A stretch of DNA of 64,000 nucleotides from Castanea sativa (taxonomy: Eukaryota > Streptophyta > Magnoliopsida > Fagales > Fagaceae), in assembly GCF_040712315.1 (NCBI RefSeq), contig NC_134017.1, positions 16,956,001-17,020,000 on the forward strand, given 5' to 3'. The position numbers and the translations under genes are program-made. A model generated the notes under the pieces. The model had not been told where the DNA came from and ran no database searches. It was given only the letters and a program-made list of their open reading frames with translations. Of this stretch, positions 1 to 12,603 are shown piece by piece; positions within the stretch are counted from its first letter, which is position 1; each line of letters opens with the position of its first letter.

Positions 1-1457
1 ATGTGTAAATGTACAATTCTTGTAATGTGAATTAACTGGCCTAGCTAGCTAATCCATACTAGAATATATATGACAATCTTAGACTTATTATACTAGGACT
101 ATTAACCATATGATATCACTCACATTTCTCTCGTCTCCGTAAATATGTTTAGGTGGACATTAAACATGCATACATTGAGAAAGGTGATAGAGAGAAGGAT
201 AGATTTTTGGCTTCCGATAGGTTTTCTCAGAGTTTTTTTTTTTTTTTTTAAATTTATGAGCGGTTTTCTCAGAGTTGAGTTGGAGATTACTTGAATTATT
301 AAATGAGGTGGCAAGTTTTGATAGGCCATCAAATTCACACTACAACAATATTGTACTTTTTACCCAACCCATACCGTCTCACTCTCATAAGCCATATTAC
401 CATGCATTGATGCATACGCATGATATATATAACCAACATAAATATAACCATGTTCATAATAATAAAAAAACATAAATATAACCATAAAACTAACTAATGT
501 TAACATATCATAAAACACAAAGGCATAATATTCATGACAGGAAAAGCATTACGAAAACGCTGATCATACTCATCAATAATGGATAGGTATTGTTAGGTTT
601 TAAAAGTTTAGAACAATTGGCAAATTGTGAACATAAACTTGTCTAGATATAAATCCTAAAGTCTATAGGTATTATTAGACAATGTTCCAGGTGATACAAG
701 TTAAGATCTAAGAACAAGCAGGCTGCAGAAAAGAGAATTCAAGATATTAGTGGTCTAAGTTCAATTGTACAAACTTCAATTCTTTCAAGTGAATTTTTTT
801 TTTGTTTTTTTTTTTTAGGATGGCTAGATTAAATCCTCCCTAGATTTTTAAATCAGTTTGGTTTTTCTGGATCATCATATCATTATATTATTTTAATTTT
901 TCACTGCTTTACATGATATAATTATTTTATTTTAACGTAGATCTAAATTAAATAATAAACCTAAGTATTTACTTAATTAATTAATTAAATTAAAGAATCT
1001 AGCTTAGAGGAGCATACAGGTATCTTTATTGCCGGAGGAAAAAAAAAAGTTTTCAGAGTTATTCCAAGATGTCTAAGATATTGAAGATCTCCCATCATTG
1101 TCTTTTCCTGCCAACCGTTGCAGACTTGCTCCAATCTTCTGCTCACAATAACTTGTCTAAAGCCAACCTTTAACATGGACTCCACAAATGAATTCTTATA
1201 GGTCATTTGGATCTGTCAGTTTAAATTCAAGACCTCCTCCTTTATCCTGTTGGGTTAAAACTCATTATTAATTAAGAAAACACCAACACAAAAAATTAAG
1301 AAAACACCAACACAAAGGCAAGAGGTGTTGAAATTTGTGGAATAAGGTAATTAAATTAAATTAAAAACTTACTCAAATCTCTCTCTCTCTCTCATGACTA
1401 ATATTTTTTCTAATAGTACTAGCAAATGACAACTTGTCACTTAATATTTGTTTTGAA
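1..1457. other. Intergenic, no gene seen
   Basis: AT-rich sequence with homopolymer runs (T run near 235-250, T runs near 795-815). A short reading frame on the minus strand (1206-985) has no recognisable domain and no start or splice context that I trust. I see no RNA gene and no clear transposon ends here. Confidence 0.5.
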
Positions 1458-1612
1458 TGGATTTTAGTTAGTTCAATTGATAAAATTTTTTATGGTTATA
1501 TAAGAGATTCAGGATTCAATCTCCGCTTATACCAAAAACTGATTGATGTCTTGATTTGATTATAAAAAACTATCATTAGAAATTGACGTCATAAATTGAA
1601 CCCCTCTCAAAA
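1458..1612 (+). mobile_element. tRNA-derived SINE (degenerate)
   Basis: An A-box-like stretch (TTAGTTCAATTGA, 1468-1480) is followed about 44 bases later by a B-box-like stretch (GGATTCAATCTC, 1512-1523). This is the internal RNA polymerase III promoter layout of a tRNA-derived SINE. The body continues to about 1600 and ends near an A-rich stretch. The wording of this repeat (tRNA-like head, then a 'gattgatgtcttgat' type body) is common in rosid intergenic DNA. No target-site duplication was made out, so the ends are approximate. It could be a tRNA relic rather than a SINE. Confidence 0.5.
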
Positions 1613-4304
1613 AAATAATACTTGTTTTGAAAGTATTGTGAACATAGTATTTCTCAAATTAATTATACTTTATTTGCAAGATTATATTGTTAAGAAAACC
1701 ATATTCAAACTTATATCAGTTGGATTTAAAAATATATATATTAGGGTTAGGGTTTTCAAATTTTTAATTTTAAGGGTCAAAAGAATTTTATATATATAGC
1801 TCAGAGGGGTTCAAATGAACCCCGAACTAAAGGTGGCACTGCCCCTACATAGAACTACGTACACGTCTGAAAAAGTCCAATTTGAAGTAAATTTGTGTTT
1901 GATATAAGTAATAGTATTTTGGAGACTACAACTAGACCCAGTCAAAGCTAGATGGTCTCAAAGTTAATTTTCCAAAGAACTATTGTTATTGTGCTCAACA
2001 CTACTATATGATTGTGTTATCATCTTCACCATCAAGCAATGCAAGACTCGACTGTAACTCCAGAGTTTGGATTAGAATTTGGATAAACTCACCATTATTG
2101 TTGTCTTCGCTTTCTAAATCCTTTTTGAAAATGATTTTTTTTTCTTTTTATAAAAAAAAAAAAAAAAGGGTAGCTCTCACTCCTATATTAAAGAAAACTT
2201 GTCCTTATAATACAGTATATATACATATATGACATTTAAAAGTGATATCTTCAATATTGCAATATGCCAATATACCTAGCTCATTTTAGGGCGAAAACGA
2301 GCATCAGAAATACTCTGAACTTGAATCTAATCATATTTTTTGTCCAACAGCAATATAGAGGAGAATGATTTGGTCATAAATTGCCATAAAATTAATGCTC
2401 TATGTTCTATCTACAGAATTTGGACATGATGGTGCTATTTATGTGTTCTCTAATCTTGCTAGATAATTGATATTTGGAAATGAGCCTTCATACAGTACCA
2501 CCACCTCTAACTTTTTCCATCTACAAACTTAAACTTGAAACAATTTATTAAAAGCACTAGCTTAAAAGACCCTTCCTACATGCATTTGACGATTCTCTTT
2601 TCTTTTCTTTTCTTTTATTAGTCACATTTTATGGTAACTACGTCACATTGGACTATTTGGACAATTAAATTTAAGACTTTATTCTCATAATTTACATGTT
2701 ATTGGCATTCATCAAGGTTTGCAAAATTAAGAAACAAGAAGAATCAAATTGATACTGACCTCTTTGTATACAAAAACCAAATTAGCAAAAAAATTACTTC
2801 TGCTCATCAGGAACCACCTTAATTAACCAAATCTATGCACAATAATCTTAGGAAATTGACATTATAAAACAACAGTAGAAATTACTTATGAAACCAGAAA
2901 TGATATTTGATATTTACAAAACATATTAATAAAAGTAATTTTTTGTAATGAAATGGTGCCTCAATAAAGTAAAAGTGAATTCAAAGTGAGCAAAAAGTAA
3001 GAGAAAAACATTGAATTACCATTATATTGGAGAATTATTGCTCTATCACATATCTATATGAAAAGAAACCATTACTTTTAATTTGAACAAACTAAAACTT
3101 AATCAAGAACCATAACACACAATCAAACCCCTTTGCATTGAATAACCAAGAATCAAACACTGCATTCATTTTCTTTTTCCAGTTTCAAGGCGACTGCCCA
3201 CTGGCTTAGGTTTCAGTAATTTTTGGTTGTAGGTGCTTATGGTAATCAGGACTTTAAACAGTGTGCCTCTTTTTTTTCTTTTTTCTTTTTTTTTTTCCTT
3301 CTTTATACTTGACTTTTTGAAATATTCTTTTTTTCAAATTCTATATAGACTTACGAACTTGTTACTTCCCTATTGTTAGTCAACGAATTTTTGTACAGGC
3401 CTTATGATGTTTCTTATAATTTATTTCATTGAAAAAAAATTTTCCCCCTGGAAACTTTGTATAACTTGTTTTTGCTATTGATATTTGTATATTTCAACAA
3501 ATTTTTTTCACCTTTGTAATTGTCACCACCCATTTTAACCGTCTTAAAATTTTCAAAATTCTCCCAAAAGACCAAGATACCTTTTTAAAACCAATCTCAA
3601 AATTAACTCTAGACTATATTTTGTGTCGATTGAATGAAGGAAATGTATTTTGAATTAAAACTACAGTCAATCAAGGTCAATACCCATTCATTTTTGTAAA
3701 GAACACTTAAAAATGGTAAAATTGATCAATTTAAGGCTAAATCCTATAGTTGACCTAGCTTTAACTAAAATTCTAGTCATTCGATCGAAGCAAATTTGTC
3801 ATCATTGCCAAGAGTACGAAAAAAACTTTTAATCAACAACTAATAAACTAAAATTGGACCAATGACGAGCAAAATGTCATAGAAACAGTAAAAAAAATGG
3901 AAAAAAAAAAAATACTTGGCATATTTTAACTCTTGAATTTTGGAAGAAAATGATGTTTGAGGCTTTGCTCCACATTGCAAAATATGGACCCAAAAAGCTA
4001 GAATTTTCTCGAAGTAGAGCTACGACTTTGTTGAATCAGAGAACCAAGAGTTACTCTCTTTTTCAATTCTTTGACTGATTTGATTTTTTAAACCATGCTC
4101 TGGCCTTTCTAGGGTAGTGAGATCTAAAATATGGTCAAACAAAAACAAACCCTAATTCACTAATTCAAGTGGGCAATGGTTGAATTTTTTTTTTTTTTTT
4201 TCCAGTGCATTTCACCACTGTCGCACTAGAAACCCTAAAAGATGATTTTTTTTTTTTTTTCCAAATAACATTAAATATCAAAATATTTAGTTAGTTGTCA
4301 CGTT
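1613..4304. other. Intergenic, no gene seen
   Basis: Low-complexity AT-rich DNA with several T runs (about 2155-2167, 3260-3300, 4180-4200, 4241-4260) and one (TTTTC)n stretch near 2595-2615. The stretch about 1765-1850 (a 'ggttcaaatgaacccc' motif) resembles a widespread plant repeat end but has no partner here. No coding exon or RNA gene is supported. Confidence 0.4.
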
Positions 4305-5040
4305 TCAAAACAATGTTAAAAACTAGCATCTCGAGTGTCTAAAACTCAAGTTCTAAGATAAAACTCGAGTTTTTAAGTCTCGATTTGTAAGTGGTGGTAG
4401 GTGATGGGGAAGAAAAATCCACGTGGAACTCGAGTTTCTAAGAGTCAAGTTTCACTTTTAAGACTCGAGTTTCGCCATCTGATTTCCTTCTTCTTCCTCA
4501 AGCTCTTCTGACCCAGCATTGTTCTTCTTCATTCTTCGACACTGCAAATCGTTCCTCTTCAGATCGGAGCTCCAGCGTTCAATCAACTAGCGTTCTTCGT
4601 TCAATCGACCAGATCAGAGCTCCAACGGTCTTCGCTCTTCCTCTGTTCTCCGCTTTAGTTCTTTCTCTGTTCTCTGTTCTTCATCAGATCGTCGACGCTG
4701 CACATCATTCCTCTTCAGATCGGAGCTCCAGCGTTCAATCTACCAGCATTCTTCGTTCAATCAACTAGATCGGGGCTCCAACGTTTGTGTTCTTCCTCCG
4801 TTCTCTGTTTCCTCTGTTCTCTATTCTTCATCAAATAGTTCCTCTTCGTCTTTAGGTACCAAAATCGAGTCTTAGGGACTCAATTTTGCTTTTTAGAAAT
4901 CGAGTCTATAAGACTCGAGATCTATTTGGCAAAAACTGCCTAGATCAACTAGCGGAATTTGAGTATTTGAAACTCGACATTTAAATTGAAATTGACCCTT
5001 TTAAACTCAAGATGCTAGTTTGTAGTATTGTTTCTAACGC
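4305..5040. mobile_element. Non-autonomous MULE-like element
   Basis: The two ends are inverted copies: the left reads AAAACTAGCATCTCGAG and the right, on the other strand, reads ACAAACTAGCATCTTGAG. Inside both ends are repeated near-palindromes of the type TCGAGTCT-N3-AGACTCGA; 4900-4918 is a perfect example. The same motif family fills the ends of the MULEs at 58.6-62.9 kb, which share the 'acatctcga' start, so I place this copy in the same family. The middle (about 4543-4850) is a roughly 150-bp unit present twice in tandem, CT-rich like a 5' untranslated leader. There is no transposase. No convincing target-site duplication was found, so the borders are approximate. Confidence 0.6.
4543..4850. 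repeat. Two tandem ~150-bp units
   Basis: The block starting near 4543 ('cgttcctcttcagatcggagctc') recurs near 4694 in the same orientation, with moderate divergence and a matching tail ('ctctgttctctgttcttcatca'). It lies in the interior of the MULE-like element. Confidence 0.6.
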
Positions 5041-5517
5041 ATGTCAACTTATTATTTTCTTTCCCTCACCAACGTTATTCTGCAAATATCCTCCCTAAAA
5101 GATATATCCAGATAATAAAAAGATAAATGCTTGAAAATATGTTTTCCAAACAAAACCAATGGCTGAAACCAACTTAAATCATTCTTTGATACATGTTTCA
5201 TAAGTTAACAAGCGCAATTTTCAAAATATATGAAAGATAATCAGACAAAACCAAAAGTGACCCTCACATAAGTAACCCGATTTTATAATTTACTCGTGTT
5301 ATGCTTTTCGTTCCATGTGTTTGAGTAATGAATTTTCTGTAATTTTGCATTTTATTTTGTGTTGTGGTTTCTGTGATGCTCGTTTGAAGGTGCTATAACA
5401 GGGATTTGGGGCAGCACAGTCTGCATTTTGTTGTCCACGGCTGAGGGCATTTTTCTCCATATATATTATTATAAACACATACACAATACCAAAACATATA
5501 AAAAAAATCTACTGCGT
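5041..5517. other. Downstream intergenic, nothing seen
   Basis: Sequence between the MULE-like element and the 3' side of the MTV1-type gene. No motif or gene is supported. Confidence 0.4.
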
Positions 5518-5523
5518 TTTATT
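5518..5523 (-). terminator. Candidate poly(A) signal of MTV1-type gene
   Basis: AATAAA on the minus strand, about 440 bases past the stop codon at 5962. It is the clearest canonical signal downstream, but plants use loose signals and the 3' UTR could end earlier (about 5630). Confidence 0.25.
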
Positions 5524-5961
5524 GACTCTCTGGGTTCAAAAGCATGCACTATAAGTAGTCCTCTTGGGAAAAAAAAAAAAAAAAAAAGTTAAGAGAAAAA
5601 AAGGAACGCGCCGGGGTACACTACATATGCATTACAAAAGAGAAAGACATCCAACAAGTGCTGGCAATACAGATTCAAATAATTAATCAACTAACTACAC
5701 AGCAATCTCTCATTCTTCCATGTTGAATATAACAATCCCATAAGCATTTCCACTCTCTTTTCTTCTTAGTTCCAGGATTTCACATCGACTCGCTTGCAAT
5801 GCAATTATCATGGAAACATGTCTTGGTAGTATTTGCAAATGTTCCATTATTGCAAAAGAATGCCTTCTTTGATGTAACTGTATAACCTGCTTCAATCTAC
5901 ACGCTGTAAAGCCATAATCAAAGTCCTAAAGCAGTCTCTGAAGAAGCTTAAGCTCAAAGAT

Positions 5962-8900
5962 TCAAACCACCCTCTTTGGGTCACGAGCTGCATTAAGATG
6001 GTCCTACAAAACAGACAAAATACAAAGCTTAATGGAGGAGGCAAAATCTAAAAGTGATCCATTAGATAACACCAGGATGGAAGAACCAAAAGCCATTATC
6101 TCATTTTAACTCCATATCACCTTGGTAGTAATTCATAAATCCAATGTGCTAAAGAGATTACTATGTAACTAGGAATGATAAGAATAGCCAATTGAAGACC
6201 CCATATAATGAATTGATTTTCATTTTCCAATAAAATAGGTAGAATCAATGAAAGTACCTATCCATATATATGCGCAAATGAACAAATGAAAAGATTTAAT
6301 CCAATTAGCCCAAGTCACTAATACAAGAACTTATGATCTCTGTGAATAAACATACAAAATACAGTTTTTTCTATATGGGCCAATTAATCTTTTATAGAGA
6401 CTCCCCCACTTTCAAGCCCCGATGATGCCATATTCAATCATATGATCATACATCCAATGAGGACCAATTGTCACAGCAAATGCATTCCACCATAAATTCT
6501 CTCCCCTCTTATTCAATTCACCCACCAATCTAGTTATGTATAGTGAAAAAGGAGTTTCCACTGCATGTCATTGCATTAAATTAGTTTTTTTTTTTTTTTT
6601 TATAAGATCACTTCCACTACTTTATTTGAAAATATTTTATTAAAAACCATTAAGACTTTACAATACCACTTACATCAATGTAAATAAACCAGCAATCTTT
6701 CAATAACTTATTGTAAAATATTATTTTCTTTTTATGTAAGTTTTTTTTTTTAATAATTAAATTAAATACTTTCAGTTATTTAACTTGGTGATGAATGGGA
6801 ATTCTGCTCATTTATACAATGAAATATGGTAATCAGAATGGGTAATGGGTTGAAAAGGATCCACCCAGGAAGGCCTTGTTATTGACCAGGAAAAAAAAAA
6901 GGGGGGGGGGGGGTTAAGTGCCATCAAAAACCATTTCAGACATCTTAAGATCTCTTCAACAAAAGCCATACTCCAAGTGAGACTACAGTTAACAACTTAA
7001 GAACAAGAAATCTGAACATAAATCCATAAATTTATAACAAATATATATCATGAAGAAAAAAATAACAGTCAAACCTCAAGTATCTGAACTTAAGCTTACC
7101 GAGATAAAGTCAAATGCTCTGGTTTCCTCTTTCTTTGAACTGTTCATCATTGTACTGGTAGATTGTTGAGTTGGAAAGTTTGATTGGAATATGTCAGGAA
7201 GGGGGGGCACATATGCTCCATTAGTTCCCCCAACATGACTGACACCAGCATTCTGGGTGTTCATGTTCCCAAGGTGTTGGAGGTTAGACATTGTTGCAAG
7301 GAGTTGCTGCTGAGCAAGGAAACTCCCCATGGCAGCATAATTTAAAGGTTGAGAAGAAAAGGTGGGATTCATCATCAAGCTAGGAGATATATTGTATGAC
7401 ATGGCACCAGGGGGAAACATGACATTTGCATTCGTCATAGCCGTTTGAGAATTGAACATGCCACTCAATGCATCATTAGGTACCTGATGGCTGGGATGAC
7501 TATTTGAATCTGAGAACAGACTTTGAGGAAAACCTACTGGAGAGGTTCCTTTCTGCTTCATGTTAGAGGTATTTTCATTAATGGACAAACCATCCATCAA
7601 ATCGTTAAGATCTTTTCTACGAGTTTCTTGCTCCTGAGGAAGTTCATGATTGGACCCAAAAATATCAAATAGTTCAGGTCCATTTTTCTTCTCTGCCATA
7701 TGATTTTCATTAGCACTCTGTTTATCATCAACAATCATCCCAGAAAAGAGATCATCTGCATGTTCTGCGCTATCACTAGCATGAAATGACACATCTGCAA
7801 AGGGGTCATCATCATTTTTCGATTCAGAAGCACTTACACCAGTGCCTGGACCATCTCCAAATAAATCATCAATCAAAGGAGGTGGAGTTGACAGATTTGT
7901 GATATTTTGATCACTTTGACTATTTGTAAAATTTTCCTGGTAAGCATCTGGATCACCAGTGTCTATTAAGTCAGGCATTGGAACAACGGTAGTAGTATCA
8001 GCCTTCTTGGTTTTTTCTGTATAAGTTGCTGCACTGCCTGCCTGTTCTCCACCCAGAAGGTTTAAAACCTGTCCATAAAGAGCCAATTGTTTATTTCAAC
8101 TACAGATCTTCCCAAGTAATCAAAGAAAGTTTCAGTCCAAGCTATAAATTGGCAGTTGCTGTTTCTATACCAAAATATCATCAGATAAAGAGAGATTTGG
8201 TTATTTATGTATGGACATAATTCTTAAGGACAAAAGTGAATATGAAAGGGAGATGAAGTATGAAGCAATATCTTGCCAGAACCATTCCATTCCATATATT
8301 TATCTCCAGATGGGAGAATTTGGTCAACAATCCCTAAATGGAGTAGACTCTATTTACCAATAAAAAGTGGGGATGCTCTCTTACAAGGAAGATACCATCT
8401 ATAGTTATTTAGCCATCTCAATTATATTGGTACAGATCAAATTTTAATTTGAATTTCAAGTAGAGTGAAGCAAAATTTAGCATTCATAATTGAGTTTATC
8501 AAAGGCACCTCCTCATAACCATCAGCAGAAGAAAATCAATTTATTCTGGTTTTATTTGACACACAAGAAAAATCTAATAATTCTTGAGGAGCAGCCGTTC
8601 ATAACAGAGCAAAATGTTTCTGCCTCCTTGAAGTGAGTCACTTGTCATCATGGATGGTCAACAATCATACCTCATTTTTGTTTGGTTTAATTTAAGGTGA
8701 AAGATAAAAATACACTTCAGAATACAAAGAAATCAGTCCACCAAATCTTGGAAAGTCAATTGCTAACAGCAGGTGAAAGGATCACTTAGAATAATGCATA
8801 TGATAAAAATTGCCTTGCAAGCAAATTAAGCAGAAAACAGTGAAGATAAAATACATTCGCCCAGGAAAAGTTAATAAAGAATAAATAAATGACAAAATTT

Positions 8901-11245
8901 TACCTTGTTGGCCTTTTCCTTCAAAGAAGCTTGAGGAGACTCGGAACATCTCACCACCACATCTTTATTGTCACTGAAGTAAGATTCCACAGTTGAAAAA
9001 TGTTCATCATCCTTTTTTCTCAATAATGACTCAAGGACACAGATGGCTTTCATTCGAACCTGAAGGACACCGATTTCATAAAACCATAAGATATTATGTC
9101 AATTAGTATAGAATAAGCATCCCAATTATTATTATTATTTTTTTATAAAAAAAAAAAAAAAAGGTGCTAGCGTACAGCAACCATGTCACATCTAAAGAAA
9201 CCGAAATATATTATAGGAGAACAGGCATTGTATAGTAGCATAGAAAATCTGGACTTACATGAATAGACAAAGAAGATCAACATACCTGCCACTGAGGTGA
9301 TTGAAGCTTTGACTCAAGGGCATAACTTAAAGCCAATGCATCCAACTTTGCAGCCTCCACAAGGAAAACCTGAATAGCATCTCGAGTGGGTTGTAGACGT
9401 ACACCACCTGATGTTACAATGGTCTCCACCAATCTCTCTTCACGAGTCTTACTTTCTCTATAACTTCGACCAGACTCCCCATTAGTTATTTCAGTCTTAG
9501 TTACTCTTGAATCCTGGCTCCAAGATCCACTAGACGCATTCTTAGAAATCCCAAAACTACCCTGAGTCTCATTACGATAATCAACAGGTTCATATCTATC
9601 TCCATGCTCGGATTCAATAGTCAATGACCTCCGAAGAGTTGTTGGACTCTTGTAGCTTCCATTTTCATTCTTTTTTGATAGATGACCTTGTGCAAAAGTA
9701 CTAAGTCCCTGCTTGATAGAGGCACTTCCAATACCAACTACCTCGCTAAGAAATGATTTCTTTTCTTCTGATGGCATTTCGTAGTTTGTATTTCCGAACC
9801 CCTGTATTCTTTTGTTAAGATCTTCAGCAGGAGATGGCTTATCATTTTCCCCAGCAAAAATAGCAGCAATAGTCTCGTGAGCAGTGTCCCGCACAGCCTT
9901 ATTAAGTGCATCCCCTTTCAAAGGATCAGGATGTCCCTTATAGTGAAATAGCGGGCGAACGGCTGCTGAATGTCTCTGCATTTCTCTCCTAAACTCCACA
10001 CCAGATTTTCCCACTGCATATTTTATCAACCTCAGAGCCTGCACATAATTTGAGCATAAATGGGGTATCAACATCTCTTACAAAAATCATAATTTTCAGT
10101 AAAAATACGAAACCATTATGATCAGACTCATCTTTCTATTTATTTATATAAGTAATGCAATTCTTATTGATATCAAAAGTAGAGTCACCCAAGTATACAT
10201 GGAGTATACAATAGGGAACCTGGGACCATACAATCAATCATGCAAAGCACGTGAATCTATCAAATCAATAACAGAACATAAACACAGACCATGCAAAACT
10301 AAACATCCAATCCAACAAAGTTTTCAGGAAAGTGAATTTGAGATCATGCATAGTTCTCTCCATGTCCTCAAAATGCCAATTGTTCTTCTCCCTTCATATA
10401 CATCACATCAAACAATGCGGGGCAGCGATCCACAAATTACAATTCTGATGACAGCAGAGACTCATCCATCTATAATCCATATATCTTTCTATTCTATCAA
10501 ACCCTACTAAACTTCACTATGTATCCCCTAAAAGTTTATAGGTTCTAATTGCAAATTACTTAATATTTGTAACCATGAAACTAACAGCTGCTATTCAAAA
10601 TAGGGTCACTAGTAAAATTGGAAACCTACTAACCACAAGCAATTGCAAAGCCATAACAAGATTTCATTCACCATTAACACCTTAACATTCTACAATTGCT
10701 GCCTCATTCTCAAAAATGCAATTGTTCATGCACCAATTAAAACAACTCAATTCAAACAATTCTTCACAGATTGATCATTACAAAAATTAAGAAAAAGATA
10801 ATTCATCAAACAAAGCTTAAAACAACAAAAAAATCTGAAACCTTATTTCCCAAAACCCAAATTCTTAATTCTCTATTTCCCCTCACTTTCCCAGCAACCA
10901 AACAGAAAAAACAAAAAATAAAAATAAAAATAAAAATTCCCCAAGATTTCAAGAACCCCCCCAGATCTACTACCGAACCCAATCCCCAAATCCAAACACC
11001 ACCAATCGAAAACCCAAATTCATGATCACAATTATTACCTTTTGTTTAACAATGGGGCTCCTGTTTTCGAGGCGCTTGAGTATAAACTCCGAGACCTCCT
11101 TCACAATACTCACATGCGACGATCTGAGAAGCTCGCAGATCTCTTCGAGCTTGTACACCGGAGTCACCTTGTCCTCGTCCGACGTGGCACCGTCGATCAT
11201 TCTCGACCTCCAGTACGACTCCACCGCTCTTCTACTCGAATCCAT
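5962..11245 (-). CDS. MTV1: MTV1-type VHS/ENTH clathrin-adaptor protein
   Basis: Five coding exons, all phase 0 with GT-AG borders: 11245-11039, 10038-9286, 9059-8904, 8068-7100 and 6003-5962. Together they encode 708 residues, close to the Arabidopsis MTV1 length. The first ~150 residues form the VHS/ENTH helical domain, starting MDSSRRAVESYWRSRMIDGA. The middle and C-terminal parts are disordered, with DPF (about 460-462) and LFSGMIV (about 479-485); the latter fits the LFxG[M/L]x[L/V] motif by which animal tepsin binds the AP-4 beta appendage. Near the C-terminus lies AFDFIS (about 690-695), similar to the tepsin motif for the AP-4 epsilon appendage. In Arabidopsis, MTV1 acts with AP-4 on trans-Golgi carriers for vacuolar cargo; I infer the same role here. 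The last exon codes only 13 residues and sits behind a 1.1-kb intron, so gene predictors may miss it. No frameshift or stop was seen. Confidence 0.93.
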
Positions 11246-11780
11246 TTCGCCAAATAAATTTACAAAATAATAAATAAATAAATATATAAAACCCTAATTT
11301 CTCACAAATTTTCACCGAGCTCCAAAATCCGATCCAATCCAATTCAAACCCAAGATTTCAGAATCACAGCCCTAATCCAAAGCTTCACCGATCCACGAAC
11401 CTCAACATGCAAAGATTTTAGATCGAATCAGAGCCGTTAATCGATTCAATACGCGACGATTTGATCAGTTTTACGAGGCCGTTTGATTTTGTGAATGGGA
11501 GGATTGAAAAGGATTGGAATTTGGTTCGAGAATTAGGGGTTTTGACAGACAGACAGACAGACAGAGAGAGAGGGTTTTTAGCTTTGGGCAGTGGAAGCAG
11601 AAGAAGGAAGGAAGAGAAATGGAATTGAATGAAGGAATGAATTGAAATGAGGGTGGTGACTCACCGACCCGTGTGGTTAACGTTGAAAGTTTGACGTATG
11701 CCCAAGCCTTGTGTTGGTGTGCGCCACTTGCCCAATCTTTGTTAATTCCCGTAAGCACGTGCTGATGATGTTGTGCCAAT
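11246..11780 (-). promoter_or_regulatory. 5' UTR and proximal promoter of MTV1-type gene
   Basis: Upstream of the start codon at 11245. It holds a short CAGA/GA microsatellite (about 11547-11572 on the plus strand; CT-rich in the sense direction), typical of plant 5' leaders, and an 8-bp palindrome GCACGTGC at 11755-11762 that contains the G-box core CACGTG, bound by bZIP and bHLH factors. No clear TATA box was found, as is common for housekeeping trafficking genes. Confidence 0.4.
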
Positions 11781-12457
11781 TTTTTTTTTTTTTTAATCTT
11801 TTTGTTTAATAATACACATTACACACGGTTCTTTTTTATTAAATTGTGAGGGTTTGTCTTGATTTTCGTGGCAACTTATCATTTTCTTTTTGGGATCACT
11901 CAAAGACACAACTTAAACAAAACTTTTTTTTTTTTTTTGGTTGCATTTGATAGCAACGTTGAAAATACGATTGAAAATGTGAATCTTTACTCTTTTGCTT
12001 CGTATTATCTTGGATGGCATAAGATAATTATTGTTTTTCAACAAAATTTAGGAAAAAACAATCTGTAAAAAATAAGTTTTATTTTTAATAGTTTTTTTAT
12101 TGACTAAAAATAGTTTCTCTTTGACTCTTTTTAATAAGTCATATATTCTGTCTTAACTTTTACTATAATTGTGATTCGACAAACTGTGTATGAATGTTTG
12201 TTTATCACTATCATATGAACTTATCACTTTTTCATTATCATTTACAATCTGTCATATCAAAAGTTGTCCACCTATTTTCTCTTACACAAAAGTCCATTTG
12301 TTTTTCTCTTAAACATGGTTTTCTCTGTTCTTTCTCTTTGCAACTTATATGCCCTAGATTAAGGATTTAATAATTCACATTGGGGGTGTAAAACCCACAA
12401 ATTGCTTTTGTTTACTACACATACGATCAAATGGAGTTTTGTTCAAGTGTGCATTAC
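11781..12457. other. Intergenic, no gene seen
   Basis: AT-rich spacer upstream of the MTV1-type gene, with T-rich runs and no recognisable gene or transposon ends. Confidence 0.4.
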
Positions 12458-12460
12458 TTA

Positions 12461-12600
12461 GGGGTCATTTGGTAACATTGTTCTAGTAATGTTATTTGTA
12501 TTTTTTTGAAATCTATGTGAATGAAAAAGTGTGTGAAAATGCGTGTAATGTTATTTAAAAACTGAAAACATGCTATTAAACAACTCTACCAAACAGGGCC
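12461..12600. mobile_element. 140-bp MITE, PIF/Harbinger-like, TSD TTA
   Basis: The ends are inverted: GGGGTCATTTGGTA on the left and GGCCCTGTTTGGTA reading inward from the right. The element is flanked by TTA on both sides (12458-12460 and 12601-12603). A 3-bp TTA duplication and GG(G/C)..TTTGGT ends are typical of Tourist/Harbinger MITEs. It is too short to code for anything. Confidence 0.75.
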
Positions 12601-12603
12601 TTA

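Noticed and set aside
985..1206. 73-codon minus-strand reading frame with an amphipathic-looking sequence
   Set aside because: No domain I recognise, no splice or promoter context, and stretches of this length arise by chance in this DNA.
4305..5040. CT-rich double unit as a 5' leader and promoter of a host gene
   Set aside because: It lies between inverted MULE ends and no open frame follows.
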